A stretch of DNA of 64,000 bases. It comes from JADGNZ01 sp963715895. GTDB lineage: Bacteria; Acidobacteriota; Thermoanaerobaculia; Gp7-AA8. Within the stretch, counting starts at the first letter, position 1, and each line of letters begins with the position of its first letter. A model generated the notes under the pieces. That model was not told the origin of the DNA. It worked only from the letters and a program-made list of their open reading frames with translations, and did not search any database. Below, piece after piece: positions 17,037-23,843 of the stretch. A program made the position numbers and the translations under genes. The stretch is from NCBI GenBank assembly GCA_963715895.1, contig OY970284.1, positions 5,208,001 through 5,272,000 of the forward strand, read 5' to 3'.

Positions 17037-17852
17037 ATGTCCGTAGAGAGAAGGGGCGATCCCGGTTCGATCCCGTTCAGTTCCACCAACCCGATGGACC
17101 GGCAGCTCTTTCTCGTCCTTGGACTCAACCGCAGCGGCACCTCGGCTCTGACCAAGGCACTGGCGGCGTGTGGCGCCGCGATCGGGTTTCAGCATCCAGC
17201 GCTCGCCACCGGCCTCTGGAAAAATGACCAATGGCATCCCGCCGGCGGCTACGAAAGCCACGAGGTCCCTCCGGTGCTGTGGCTGGTGCGGGAGATCGTC
17301 GATCGCGCCGGCGGCACCCAGGCCAACCCGCTCATCGGCGATGAAATCAGTCTAAGCGTCACGGACACCTTCGCCGTGGCCGGGCTCCTCAACTCCATCC
17401 CTTCGTTCCCGTTCGCGATCAAAGATCCGCTGCTGACGTTCCAATACCGGCAGTGGAAGCAGATTGCGCGCGAGGCGAAGATCGACACGCGCGCTGTCGT
17501 TTCGCTGCGCGACCCGCTGCAGAGCGCGCACGCGCTGCTCAAGCGCCGCTTCTGCCGGACCATTCGCGGCGGTCTGGAACAGTGGCTTCGGTACTACAGC
17601 GAGGTCAAATTCCTCCTCGACGCCGGCGAGCAGCCGATGATCGTCTTCTATGACGGCGACATGGACTCGTACCTGCCGCAGATAGCGGCGCTCTGCGGCG
17701 CGCTCGGCCTGACCTTCGACCGGGAGAAGGTCCGGGGAGGCTTTACTCCCGCCCCGCGCCAGGAGCACGACGCGGGCGAGATGGACCAGCATCCTCTCGG
17801 CGACGCCATCCGCCGGCTGTTCGACGATCTGCGGTCACGCAAACTCGAATAG
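17037..17852 (+). CDS. Sulfotransferase-like P-loop protein
   Basis: The N-terminal FLVLGLNRSGTSALTKALAA matches the PAPS-binding 5'-phosphosulfate loop of the sulfotransferase family, and VVSLRDPLQSAHALLKRRF fits the 3'-phosphate-binding region (R-D-P). The protein is 271 residues from the ATG at 17037 or 252 from the ATG at 17094 (MDRQLFLVLG). The first 19 residues resemble a translated tRNA 3' end (GGTTCGATCC then TTCCACCA), so the later start may be real. It converges on and overlaps the cupin-like gene by 18 bp. A role in modifying a small molecule or peptide is possible but unproven. Confidence 0.65.
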   Translation: MSVERRGDPGSIPFSSTNPMDRQLFLVLGLNRSGTSALTKALAACGAAIGFQHPALATGLWKNDQWHPAGGYESHEVPPVLWLVREIVDRAGGTQANPLIGDEISLSVTDTFAVAGLLNSIPSFPFAIKDPLLTFQYRQWKQIAREAKIDTRAVVSLRDPLQSAHALLKRRFCRTIRGGLEQWLRYYSEVKFLLDAGEQPMIVFYDGDMDSYLPQIAALCGALGLTFDREKVRGGFTPAPRQEHDAGEMDQHPLGDAIRRLFDDLRSRKLE

Positions 17853-19007
17853 CGGCCGCAGCAGCATCTCCTGGCCCAAGGTGCGTTTGAGCACGCGCGG
17901 CACGGCGTCGCGGTCACGCTCGCCGCGAAGGATGCCGGCGAGCATGGCGCGCGACTCGGGCGGCAGACGCAATGGGATCGTTCCCTCGGCAGCGAGGCGC
18001 GCGAGCGACTCGGCGACCCATTCCGCCGGATCGGCTTCCGGCAGCAGTTCCGCGAGCGCATCGCGGATCGGCGGCCAGGAGCGGTATGTCAGCAACAGCG
18101 CCAGCAGGATGCGATCCTCCGGTCTGGCCACGCGCGACCACCGGATCGAATAGAAAAGATCGACCTCGTGGCCGGCGTCGGCCATCCCGGCAAACCACGC
18201 CCCCTGATGCTTTGCGCCGAGCGCAACCGTCTCCTCGATCGCCCCCGCCGCGCGCAGGTAGTGCCAGTTCTCGAGCAGGTGCCATACCGCGTCCCACGGC
18301 TGCTCGCGTTTGATCAGCAGGCGGATGTAGTCGAGCCCCTTCGGCGTGGCGCGCAGGCTCTCCGCCATCTTGCGCGTGTAACGGAACCGCTCGGGCACGG
18401 CCACGAAACGCCAGTCCTCGCGCAACACCTGCGTGGCGATGGCCGGCCGAAAGTACTGGAACTGCCGCAGCGCCGGCGTGCGCGGCGGCGTGCGGATGAC
18501 CAGAACGACCGTCGGTTCGTCGAGATGCCACACCTGATGGATGAAGCTGGAGCCCGGATCGATACGCCGCACGTCGCCTTCGCGGATCATTTCGATCGCG
18601 GCCACGCGAAGCTCGCCGGTGCGGACGGCCGGATCGACCCGACCGGCGCCTGCAAAGTCGAAGGTGCCATGCAGGGTCCTTCCCGAAAGGTTGAGAAAGG
18701 CCCCGGCGAAGTCGTGATCGTGCACCACCACCTCGGGCGTGGTGTAGACGTAGACACTGACGAAAAAGCGCGCATTCGACCAGACCGTGAACGCCGACGG
18801 TCCGAACGGTCCGAAGGGATTGCACGCCGCGGGAAAGCGCTGCCGGGACAGCGTCCAGTCGGCGAGCGCGGCGAGATCAAAGGAGCGGTCGGGGCGGGCC
18901 TCCGCGAGCAGGCGCGCCGCGATCCGCGGAAGGTCACGAGGTTTGTAGCCTGCCGCCTTCCACTCCGCATCGATCCGCGCGGCCAGCCGCCGCAGCGCCG
19001 GGACCAT
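17835..19007 (-). CDS. Hypothetical cupin-like protein
   Basis: This 390-residue soluble protein has a possible cupin core at about residues 80-180: VVVHDHDFAGAFLNLSG supplies an HxHD cluster, and SSFIHQVWHLDEPTVVLVI supplies further histidines. The C-terminal half is helical and rich in Trp and Arg, and I see no known motif in it. It is transcribed away from the lasso-peptide operon, with 169 bp between the two starts, and could share regulation with it. Enzyme activity is not established; it may equally be an unrelated metal-binding protein. Confidence 0.6.
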   Translation of the reverse strand: MVPALRRLAARIDAEWKAAGYKPRDLPRIAARLLAEARPDRSFDLAALADWTLSRQRFPAACNPFGPFGPSAFTVWSNARFFVSVYVYTTPEVVVHDHDFAGAFLNLSGRTLHGTFDFAGAGRVDPAVRTGELRVAAIEMIREGDVRRIDPGSSFIHQVWHLDEPTVVLVIRTPPRTPALRQFQYFRPAIATQVLREDWRFVAVPERFRYTRKMAESLRATPKGLDYIRLLIKREQPWDAVWHLLENWHYLRAAGAIEETVALGAKHQGAWFAGMADAGHEVDLFYSIRWSRVARPEDRILLALLLTYRSWPPIRDALAELLPEADPAEWVAESLARLAAEGTIPLRLPPESRAMLAGILRGERDRDAVPRVLKRTLGQEMLLRPLFEFA

Positions 19008-19139
19008 CGTCAGGAGTCTCGCTTACATAATTCCATTCGTCAAGCGCCGCGGCAACCCGCCGTCACCCCCTTGACTGCATGGCCAGCCGATGAGCCGGGC
19101 CATGCCGCACGCGTTTCAAGAAATAAATAGCGAAACCCA

Positions 19140-19145
19140 TTGACA
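19140..19145 (+). promoter_or_regulatory. Possible -35 box for the lasso operon
   Basis: A perfect TTGACA lies 37 bp before the RRE gene in the 169-bp divergent gap. No good -10 box is found at 16-18 bp spacing, so this is only a candidate. Confidence 0.25.
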
Positions 19146-19176
19146 CGCACGTGTGTTTTTGTGCACCCTTACGTCT

Positions 19177-19443
19177 ATGCGCGCCGACCCGCGAGTCCGG
19201 CTGGTCATGAAGGACGAAGGCGCGGTATTGCTCCACCTTGGGAACGGCCACTACCAGAGTCTCAACAAGACCGGGGCGCTGATCTGGAAAGAGATCACCT
19301 CCGGTGCCACGCTCGATGAGACGGTGACGCGGCTCTGCAGTCGATTTCCAGCCATTCCCCGGGAGCGCGTCGAAGGGGACGTGCGCGAATTCGTAGCGCA
19401 ACTCAAGGAACGCGACCTGGTTGCGCTGGAGACTGAACGATGA
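19177..19443 (+). CDS. Lasso peptide B1/RRE protein (PqqD-like)
   Basis: This 88-residue PqqD-fold protein is the RiPP recognition element that binds the precursor's leader and brings it to the protease. The family signature is GNGHYQSLNKTGALIWKEI, with the later ERVEGDVREFVAQLKERDLV helix. The ATG at 19177 is used; a GTG at 19153 would add eight residues. Its last 4 bp overlap the start of the B2 gene (ATGA), so the two are coupled. The split B1/B2 organisation is usual in Actinobacteria and other non-proteobacterial lasso clusters. Confidence 0.85.
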   Translation: MRADPRVRLVMKDEGAVLLHLGNGHYQSLNKTGALIWKEITSGATLDETVTRLCSRFPAIPRERVEGDVREFVAQLKERDLVALETER

Positions 19444-19802
19444 TCGCCGCCTGGCTTCGGCTGGCCGTTGTCGACTTGCTCGTCTCCTTTGGCGGCTTTC
19501 CTCGTCTGCACCGCTTCATGCGCGGCATCGCGGTTCGCCAAACGGAGAAGGCCGCCACGGCCGAGCAGGTCTGCCGCACCCTCGACCGCGCCGCGGTCCA
19601 CTACCCCCGCGAGCTGCAGTGCCTGAAACGCTCTGCGGCGATGACCTGGCTCCTCCGCGCCCGCGGCTACCCCGCGGCGATGATGTTCGGCGCCACCGTC
19701 ACTCCGTTCATGGCCCACGCCTGGGTCGAACTCGACGGCCGCGTTATCAGTGAAGACGAGCGGACGATTCGCGGTACCTACGACGTCCTGGACCAATGGT
19801 GA
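19440..19802 (+). CDS. Lasso peptide leader protease B2 (transglutaminase-like)
   Basis: This 120-residue cysteine protease removes the leader from the lasso precursor in an ATP-dependent partnership with the cyclase. The catalytic cysteine is C61 in ELQCLKRSAAMTWLLRARGYP and the histidine is H93 in MAHAWVELDG; D99 or D106 could complete the triad. Length and motif order match the B2 family. It overlaps both the RRE gene (4 bp) and the cyclase gene (7 bp). Confidence 0.9.
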   Translation: MIAAWLRLAVVDLLVSFGGFPRLHRFMRGIAVRQTEKAATAEQVCRTLDRAAVHYPRELQCLKRSAAMTWLLRARGYPAAMMFGATVTPFMAHAWVELDGRVISEDERTIRGTYDVLDQW

Positions 19803-21553
19803 TGGAGCTCTTCGGAACGCTCCATCGCTTTCCTTCCGACTCGGTGACGATGTCTCCGTCGGTCGCGGACGGCGAGCTGGCGATCTCGTTCGACGGCCGT
19901 CTCGACGATCCGAACGACCTCCGTGCCGAGCTCTCGCTTCCGTGGCATGCCGGCAGCGAAGCGATCATCGCCGCCGCGCATCGCCGCTGGAACGACGACT
20001 TCCTCGCCCACCTCACCGGCGACTTCGCTTTTGCTCTCTGGGACTCACGCACAGCGCGACTTCTCCTGGCGCGCGACTGCTTCGGCGTACGCCCGCTCTT
20101 CTTTCATCGGAGACCCGAGGCCATCACCTGGTCGTCGCGTCTGCAACTGCTGCTCGACTACACCGGCTGCGACCGCACCCCTGACGACGACTACATCGTC
20201 GCCGTCCTGGCCAACGGCGGGCGGCTCGACGTCAGCCCCTACGCCGCCATCGCGGCGGTGCCGCCGGCGAATTTCGTCACGTTCACCCGGGACGGGCAAT
20301 CGACACGCACCTACTGGCGGCTCGATCCCGCAAGCGAGGTCCGCCTCGCTTCCGATGCCGAATACGAGGAGCGGTTTTTCACCCTCTTCCGCAGATCGGT
20401 GCGCAACCGGCTGCAGGCCAAGGGTCCCGTTTTCGCGGAACTGAGTGGTGGCGTCGACTCCTCGTCGATCGCCGCGGCCGCCGACGACGTCATGCGCGGC
20501 GAAGGCCGGCCCAACGACGCGCTGCAGACGGTCTCGCACATCTACGAGGAGACCGCACAATCGGACGACGGCCCCTTCATCGCCATCGCCGAACGAGCGC
20601 TCGGCCGGCCGGCACATCACTTCCTTGAACGCGATGCGCGGATCTTCTCTTCGATCGCCGAAGAGTACCCGTACGAGGCGCCGGCGCCGTACTGGGCCGG
20701 CGCGGAGCTCCGCGCGCGCGTCGCCGCGCGCGTGGCAGAACGCGGGGGCTCGGTAATCCTCAGCGGCCTCGGCGGCGATCACATCTGCTGGAGCGATACC
20801 GACACGCCTCCGGCCGTCAGCGACCACCTGGCCCGCCTGCGCATCGGAGCGGCGGCGCGGGAGGCCAGGGAGTGGTCCGCCGCGATCGCCGTCCCGCAAA
20901 TGAGAATCCTGGCACGCGCCGCACGGCTGGCCATCGGCGCCCGCTTCGGCCTGCGCCACCACGCTCCGAACCTTCCTCCCTGGCTCGACCCGCGCCTCGC
21001 CAAACGCCGCCCGGGCCTCGACCTCAGCGGGTTTCGTCTCCCCAGCCGGCGGGAGTTCGTGCTGGTCATGCGCGCACTGCTGGATGCGATCCGGCTCCGG
21101 CACTCCGTCGATCCATCCATCGAGGTGCGCTATCCATTCGCCGACCGCGACCTCGTCGAATTCACCTTCGCCCTGCCCATCGAACAGCATCTTCGCCCGC
21201 ACGAGATGCGCTCGCTCCAGCGGCGCGCCATGGCCCGCCTGCTGCCGCCGGAGATCGCCCAGCGGAAGTCGAAAGGGGGTCCGGCCAAGGCCATTTACCT
21301 GCGGCTGCGGCAGGTCTGGCCGGCGCTCCGTCCGCTCGTCGAGCGCGAGCGCCTGCGCGTCGTCGAGCGCGGCTACGCCGACCGCGCCATCCTGCTGAAC
21401 GCGCTGCAGCGGGCGGGACACGGACAGAACGTCAACGCGCCCTTCCTGATGCGCGTTCTGGCCGTCGAATTCTGGCTCCGCAAACTGGAACGGGCCGCCA
21501 CGGCCGGCGAATCGCCGCGGCGGAATCCCGCAATCACGACCGAAAGGAGGTGA
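19796..21553 (+). CDS. Lasso peptide macrolactam synthetase (asparagine synthetase-like)
   Basis: This 585-residue enzyme adenylates a side-chain carboxylate of the core peptide and closes the isopeptide ring. The N-terminal 180 residues resemble the glutaminase domain of class B asparagine synthetase (LTGDFAFALWDSR, LLARDCFGVRPLFFH) but lack the N-terminal catalytic Cys, as in lasso cyclases. The ATP-pyrophosphatase motif SGGVDSSS is at 217-224, and conserved downstream blocks include SGLGGDHICW and EVRYPFADRDLVEFTF. The gene overlaps B2 and its stop is 7 bp before the precursor gene. Confidence 0.92.
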   Translation: MVMELFGTLHRFPSDSVTMSPSVADGELAISFDGRLDDPNDLRAELSLPWHAGSEAIIAAAHRRWNDDFLAHLTGDFAFALWDSRTARLLLARDCFGVRPLFFHRRPEAITWSSRLQLLLDYTGCDRTPDDDYIVAVLANGGRLDVSPYAAIAAVPPANFVTFTRDGQSTRTYWRLDPASEVRLASDAEYEERFFTLFRRSVRNRLQAKGPVFAELSGGVDSSSIAAAADDVMRGEGRPNDALQTVSHIYEETAQSDDGPFIAIAERALGRPAHHFLERDARIFSSIAEEYPYEAPAPYWAGAELRARVAARVAERGGSVILSGLGGDHICWSDTDTPPAVSDHLARLRIGAAAREAREWSAAIAVPQMRILARAARLAIGARFGLRHHAPNLPPWLDPRLAKRRPGLDLSGFRLPSRREFVLVMRALLDAIRLRHSVDPSIEVRYPFADRDLVEFTFALPIEQHLRPHEMRSLQRRAMARLLPPEIAQRKSKGGPAKAIYLRLRQVWPALRPLVERERLRVVERGYADRAILLNALQRAGHGQNVNAPFLMRVLAVEFWLRKLERAATAGESPRRNPAITTERR

Positions 21554-21560
21554 AATCAAA

Positions 21561-21707
21561 ATGACGGAAAGAAAGGAAGAAGAAGGCTACGAAGCGCCTG
21601 AGATCTTCGAGCTCGGCCGCGCCGAGGAACTGACGCTCGGCAAACCGATGGGCGGATGGCCCGACGACTTCGAGCAGTTCATCAAGCCGCAGCCGCCGTA
21701 CTGCTGA
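21561..21707 (+). CDS. Lasso peptide precursor
   Basis: This 48-residue gene follows a strong GAAAGGAGGTGA site. Its leader (1-26) has the RRE-recognised Y10-x-x-P13 motif (YEAPEIFELG) and a threonine at T25, the penultimate leader position used by B2 proteases. Cleavage after L26 would give a 22-residue core: GKPMGGWPD (27-35) followed by DFEQFIKPQPPYC (36-48). Gly27 would be core residue 1 and Asp35 core residue 9, the standard G1-D9 nine-membered ring. The tail would be 13 residues with two aromatic Phe, Tyr near the end, and a C-terminal Cys. Alternative rings via D36 or E38 do not fit the usual 7-9 spacing from Gly27. Confidence 0.88.
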   Translation: MTERKEEEGYEAPEIFELGRAEELTLGKPMGGWPDDFEQFIKPQPPYC

Positions 21708-21714
21708 TGGCGCC

Positions 21715-21743
21715 CGAGGTGCCCTGTCCCGCAGGGCACCTCG
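21715..21743 (+). terminator. Hairpin closing the lasso operon
   Basis: A perfect 12-bp stem (CGAGGTGCCCTG with CAGGGCACCTCG) with a 5-base loop begins 7 bp after the precursor stop. It has no long T tract. It marks the end of the operon and may stabilise the precursor mRNA. Confidence 0.8.
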
Positions 21744-21837
21744 TCTAGCGGTCACGGTCGCCGGTTCCCTCCGCTTTGCGTATCATTCGGAAGCGTTACA
21801 GAAGCTTTCTTGTAACGACCGGCATCGGAGGTGACAC

Positions 21838-22572
21838 ATGAGAATCGTCTGGATCGTGACCGCACTCCTCGTAATTTCCGCCTCGGCGTTTGCGCAACCC
21901 TCCGGCCAGTACCTCCGGATGCAGGGCTTTCCGCAACACGGTTATATCGAGATCCCCGATGACGTCCTGCTCGACACCCCCTCGATGACGGTCGAGGCCT
22001 GGGTCTCGGTTCGTGACGCGCACGGCGGTACGGGCTGCTCCTCGATCGCGGGGAAGGGATTCCAGACCGGTTGGTGGCTCGGACTGTGCGGCACGACGAT
22101 GCGCAGCTACTTCAACGGCTCGTCAAGCCTCAGGGACGGCGGCGTCATCCCGGATGTGCCCACCACCGTCTGGATCCACATCGCGGCCGTGACGGATGAG
22201 ACGACACACACACGCAAACACTACATCAACGGAAATCTCGTGTCCCAGGGAGCAGAGGCTCCCCGGTCCGTGTCGACGCTCCCCATGCGCATCGGGAGCG
22301 ACCCGAACTGGGACTTCATGCCCGAGGGAGGCATCGACGACTTGAGGATCTGGAAGGTTGCCCGGACGCAGGAGCAGATTCGCCAGACCATGTTTACGGG
22401 CTTCATTCCGGAAGCGAACGACGTCACCGGCGTGTTCCAGGGACTCGAAGCCTGGTACCGATTCGAAGGCAACGCCTTTGACTCGTGGCGTACGCACCAC
22501 GGAACGATCGTCGGAACCGGAATCAGCTTCGCCCAAGCCCCCCCCTTCCGGCGGCACTCGGCGGGACACTGA
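21838..22572 (+). CDS. Secreted LamG-domain protein
   Basis: This 244-residue protein has a signal peptide (MRIVWIVTALLVISASAFAQ) and one LamG/concanavalin-like jelly-roll domain from about residue 25 to 225: YIEIPDDVLLDTPSMTVEAWVS, WIHIAAVTDETTHTRKHYINGNLV, MRIGSDPNWDFMPEGGIDDLRIW. It probably binds a sugar polymer or cell-surface ligand outside the cell. Its stop overlaps the start of the cyclase-family gene by one base, so the two are coupled. Confidence 0.85.
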   Translation: MRIVWIVTALLVISASAFAQPSGQYLRMQGFPQHGYIEIPDDVLLDTPSMTVEAWVSVRDAHGGTGCSSIAGKGFQTGWWLGLCGTTMRSYFNGSSSLRDGGVIPDVPTTVWIHIAAVTDETTHTRKHYINGNLVSQGAEAPRSVSTLPMRIGSDPNWDFMPEGGIDDLRIWKVARTQEQIRQTMFTGFIPEANDVTGVFQGLEAWYRFEGNAFDSWRTHHGTIVGTGISFAQAPPFRRHSAGH

Positions 22573-23366
22573 TGGTCATGACACGATTCGTTGCCGCGCT
22601 CGCGATCAGCCTCGGCATGGCCACATCCTGCCTTGCCGGGGACACGCTCGCCGACGCACTCAGGATCATCCAGAGCAAGGAGATCGTCGATCTCACGCAC
22701 ACCTTCAGCGCGGCCACGCCGGTGTGGAGCGGCTTCGGACCAGCCACGATGAGCGCCGCGTGCGATCCGAAAACCCACAACCCCTACACGATCGAGCACG
22801 ACGGCTTCCGCACGACGTTCTATTCGATGGTGGGGCAGTACGGCACGCACGTCGATCCGCCGGCGCATTTCCGCGCCGACGGCATGACCATGGACGAGAT
22901 TCCGCTGAAGCAGATGATCCTGCCGCTGGTCGTTTTCGACATCACGCCGTTGCTGCCGAAGGATCCGAATCACGCCCTCACCATCGACGACATCAAGGCG
23001 TGGGAAAAGGAGCACGGCACGGTCCCGGCCGGCGCATTCGCCGCGCTGCGCACGGACATGAGCAGAGACTGGACGGCTAATCCCGAGCGCTTCAAGCGCT
23101 CGCCGTTCCCGGCGTGGTCGCTTGCCGCCATCAAGTTTCTATTCGAAGAGCGGAAAGTAACGGCGATCGGACACGAGTCACTCGACACCGACACGACGGA
23201 GTCGATGGATTCGGAGACGTGGATCCTGAAGCAGAATCACTATCAGATCGAGGCCATGGCCAATCTCGATAAGGTGCCGCCTGCCGGCGCCGTCATCGTC
23301 GTCACCTGGCCAAAGGTGGAGCATGGCGTCGGCTTTCCGGCGCGGGCGTTTGCGATCCTGCCGTGA
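22572..23366 (+). CDS. Secreted cyclase-family hydrolase (kynurenine formamidase-like)
   Basis: This 264-residue protein has an N-terminal signal peptide ending SCLAGD and the metal-binding motif QYGTHVDPPAHF of the cyclase/KynB superfamily, with GHESLDTD further on. In many members the first motif position is His; here it is Gln. These enzymes hydrolyse amides or lactones using Zn or Mn. A periplasmic location is unusual for kynurenine formamidase, so the substrate is open. The ATG at 22572 overlaps the previous stop. Confidence 0.8.
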   Translation: MVMTRFVAALAISLGMATSCLAGDTLADALRIIQSKEIVDLTHTFSAATPVWSGFGPATMSAACDPKTHNPYTIEHDGFRTTFYSMVGQYGTHVDPPAHFRADGMTMDEIPLKQMILPLVVFDITPLLPKDPNHALTIDDIKAWEKEHGTVPAGAFAALRTDMSRDWTANPERFKRSPFPAWSLAAIKFLFEERKVTAIGHESLDTDTTESMDSETWILKQNHYQIEAMANLDKVPPAGAVIVVTWPKVEHGVGFPARAFAILP

Positions 23367-23391
23367 GGCGTTCTCGGTTATCGGTTATCGG

Positions 23392-23721
23392 TCAGCTCTT
23401 CCGGACTCGGTAGCCGAGGCGCTCGAGCTCGGCGGCGACGCGCGCGGCGTGATCGCCCTGGATCTCGATCTCGCCGTCTCCTGCCGTGCCGCCGGCACCG
23501 CATCGTTTTTTCAACGACGCCGCCAGATCCGACAGCGAGTCAGCCGTCAACTGGAATCCGCTGGCGATGGTCACGCTCTTTCCCGCGCGGCGCTTGCGGT
23601 CGATGACCACGCGGATGGTCTGCTTCGACGGATCGTGATCCGCCCGCGCGTCGATCGCTCCCTCTTGGCGCAGCCGCTTCGCGGCTTCAGGGTCGCTGGT
23701 CCAGACGAGGCGGGATTTCAT
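23392..23721 (-). CDS. SUI1/YciH family translation factor-like protein
   Basis: This 109-residue protein is a bacterial eIF1/SUI1 homologue. The fold is recognisable in TIRVVIDRKRRAGKSVTIASGF, LAASLKKRCGAGGTAGDGEIEIQGDH and VAAELERLGYRVRKS. YciH in E. coli affects start-codon stringency; the role in this organism is unknown. It stands alone, convergent with the cyclase-family gene. Confidence 0.88.
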   Translation of the reverse strand: MKSRLVWTSDPEAAKRLRQEGAIDARADHDPSKQTIRVVIDRKRRAGKSVTIASGFQLTADSLSDLAASLKKRCGAGGTAGDGEIEIQGDHAARVAAELERLGYRVRKS

Positions 23722-23747
23722 CGATAGGGAAATGCTAACCCGCCCCG

Positions 23748-23835
23748 GAAGAGAGCGTCCAGTCGGCAGCTGACCGATTTAGCCAGCTTCGCTGGCCAGA
23801 CCGTCGCCCGCGGACTGGACACTCATTTCCGGGAG
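23748..23835. repeat. Imperfect inverted repeat between SUI1 and kinase genes
   Basis: The arms CCGGAAGAGAGCGTCCAGTC and the near-complement around GACTGGACACTCATTTCCGG face each other, with a small CCAGC-TTC-GCTGG hairpin inside. It may act as a terminator for the kinase gene or be a decayed palindromic element. Confidence 0.5.
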
Positions 23836-23843
23836 GCTGTTAG

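Noticed and set aside
17021..17090. A functional tRNA gene before the sulfotransferase
   Set aside because: The T-stem pairs at only three positions, no anticodon arm is visible and the acceptor 5' strand does not match.
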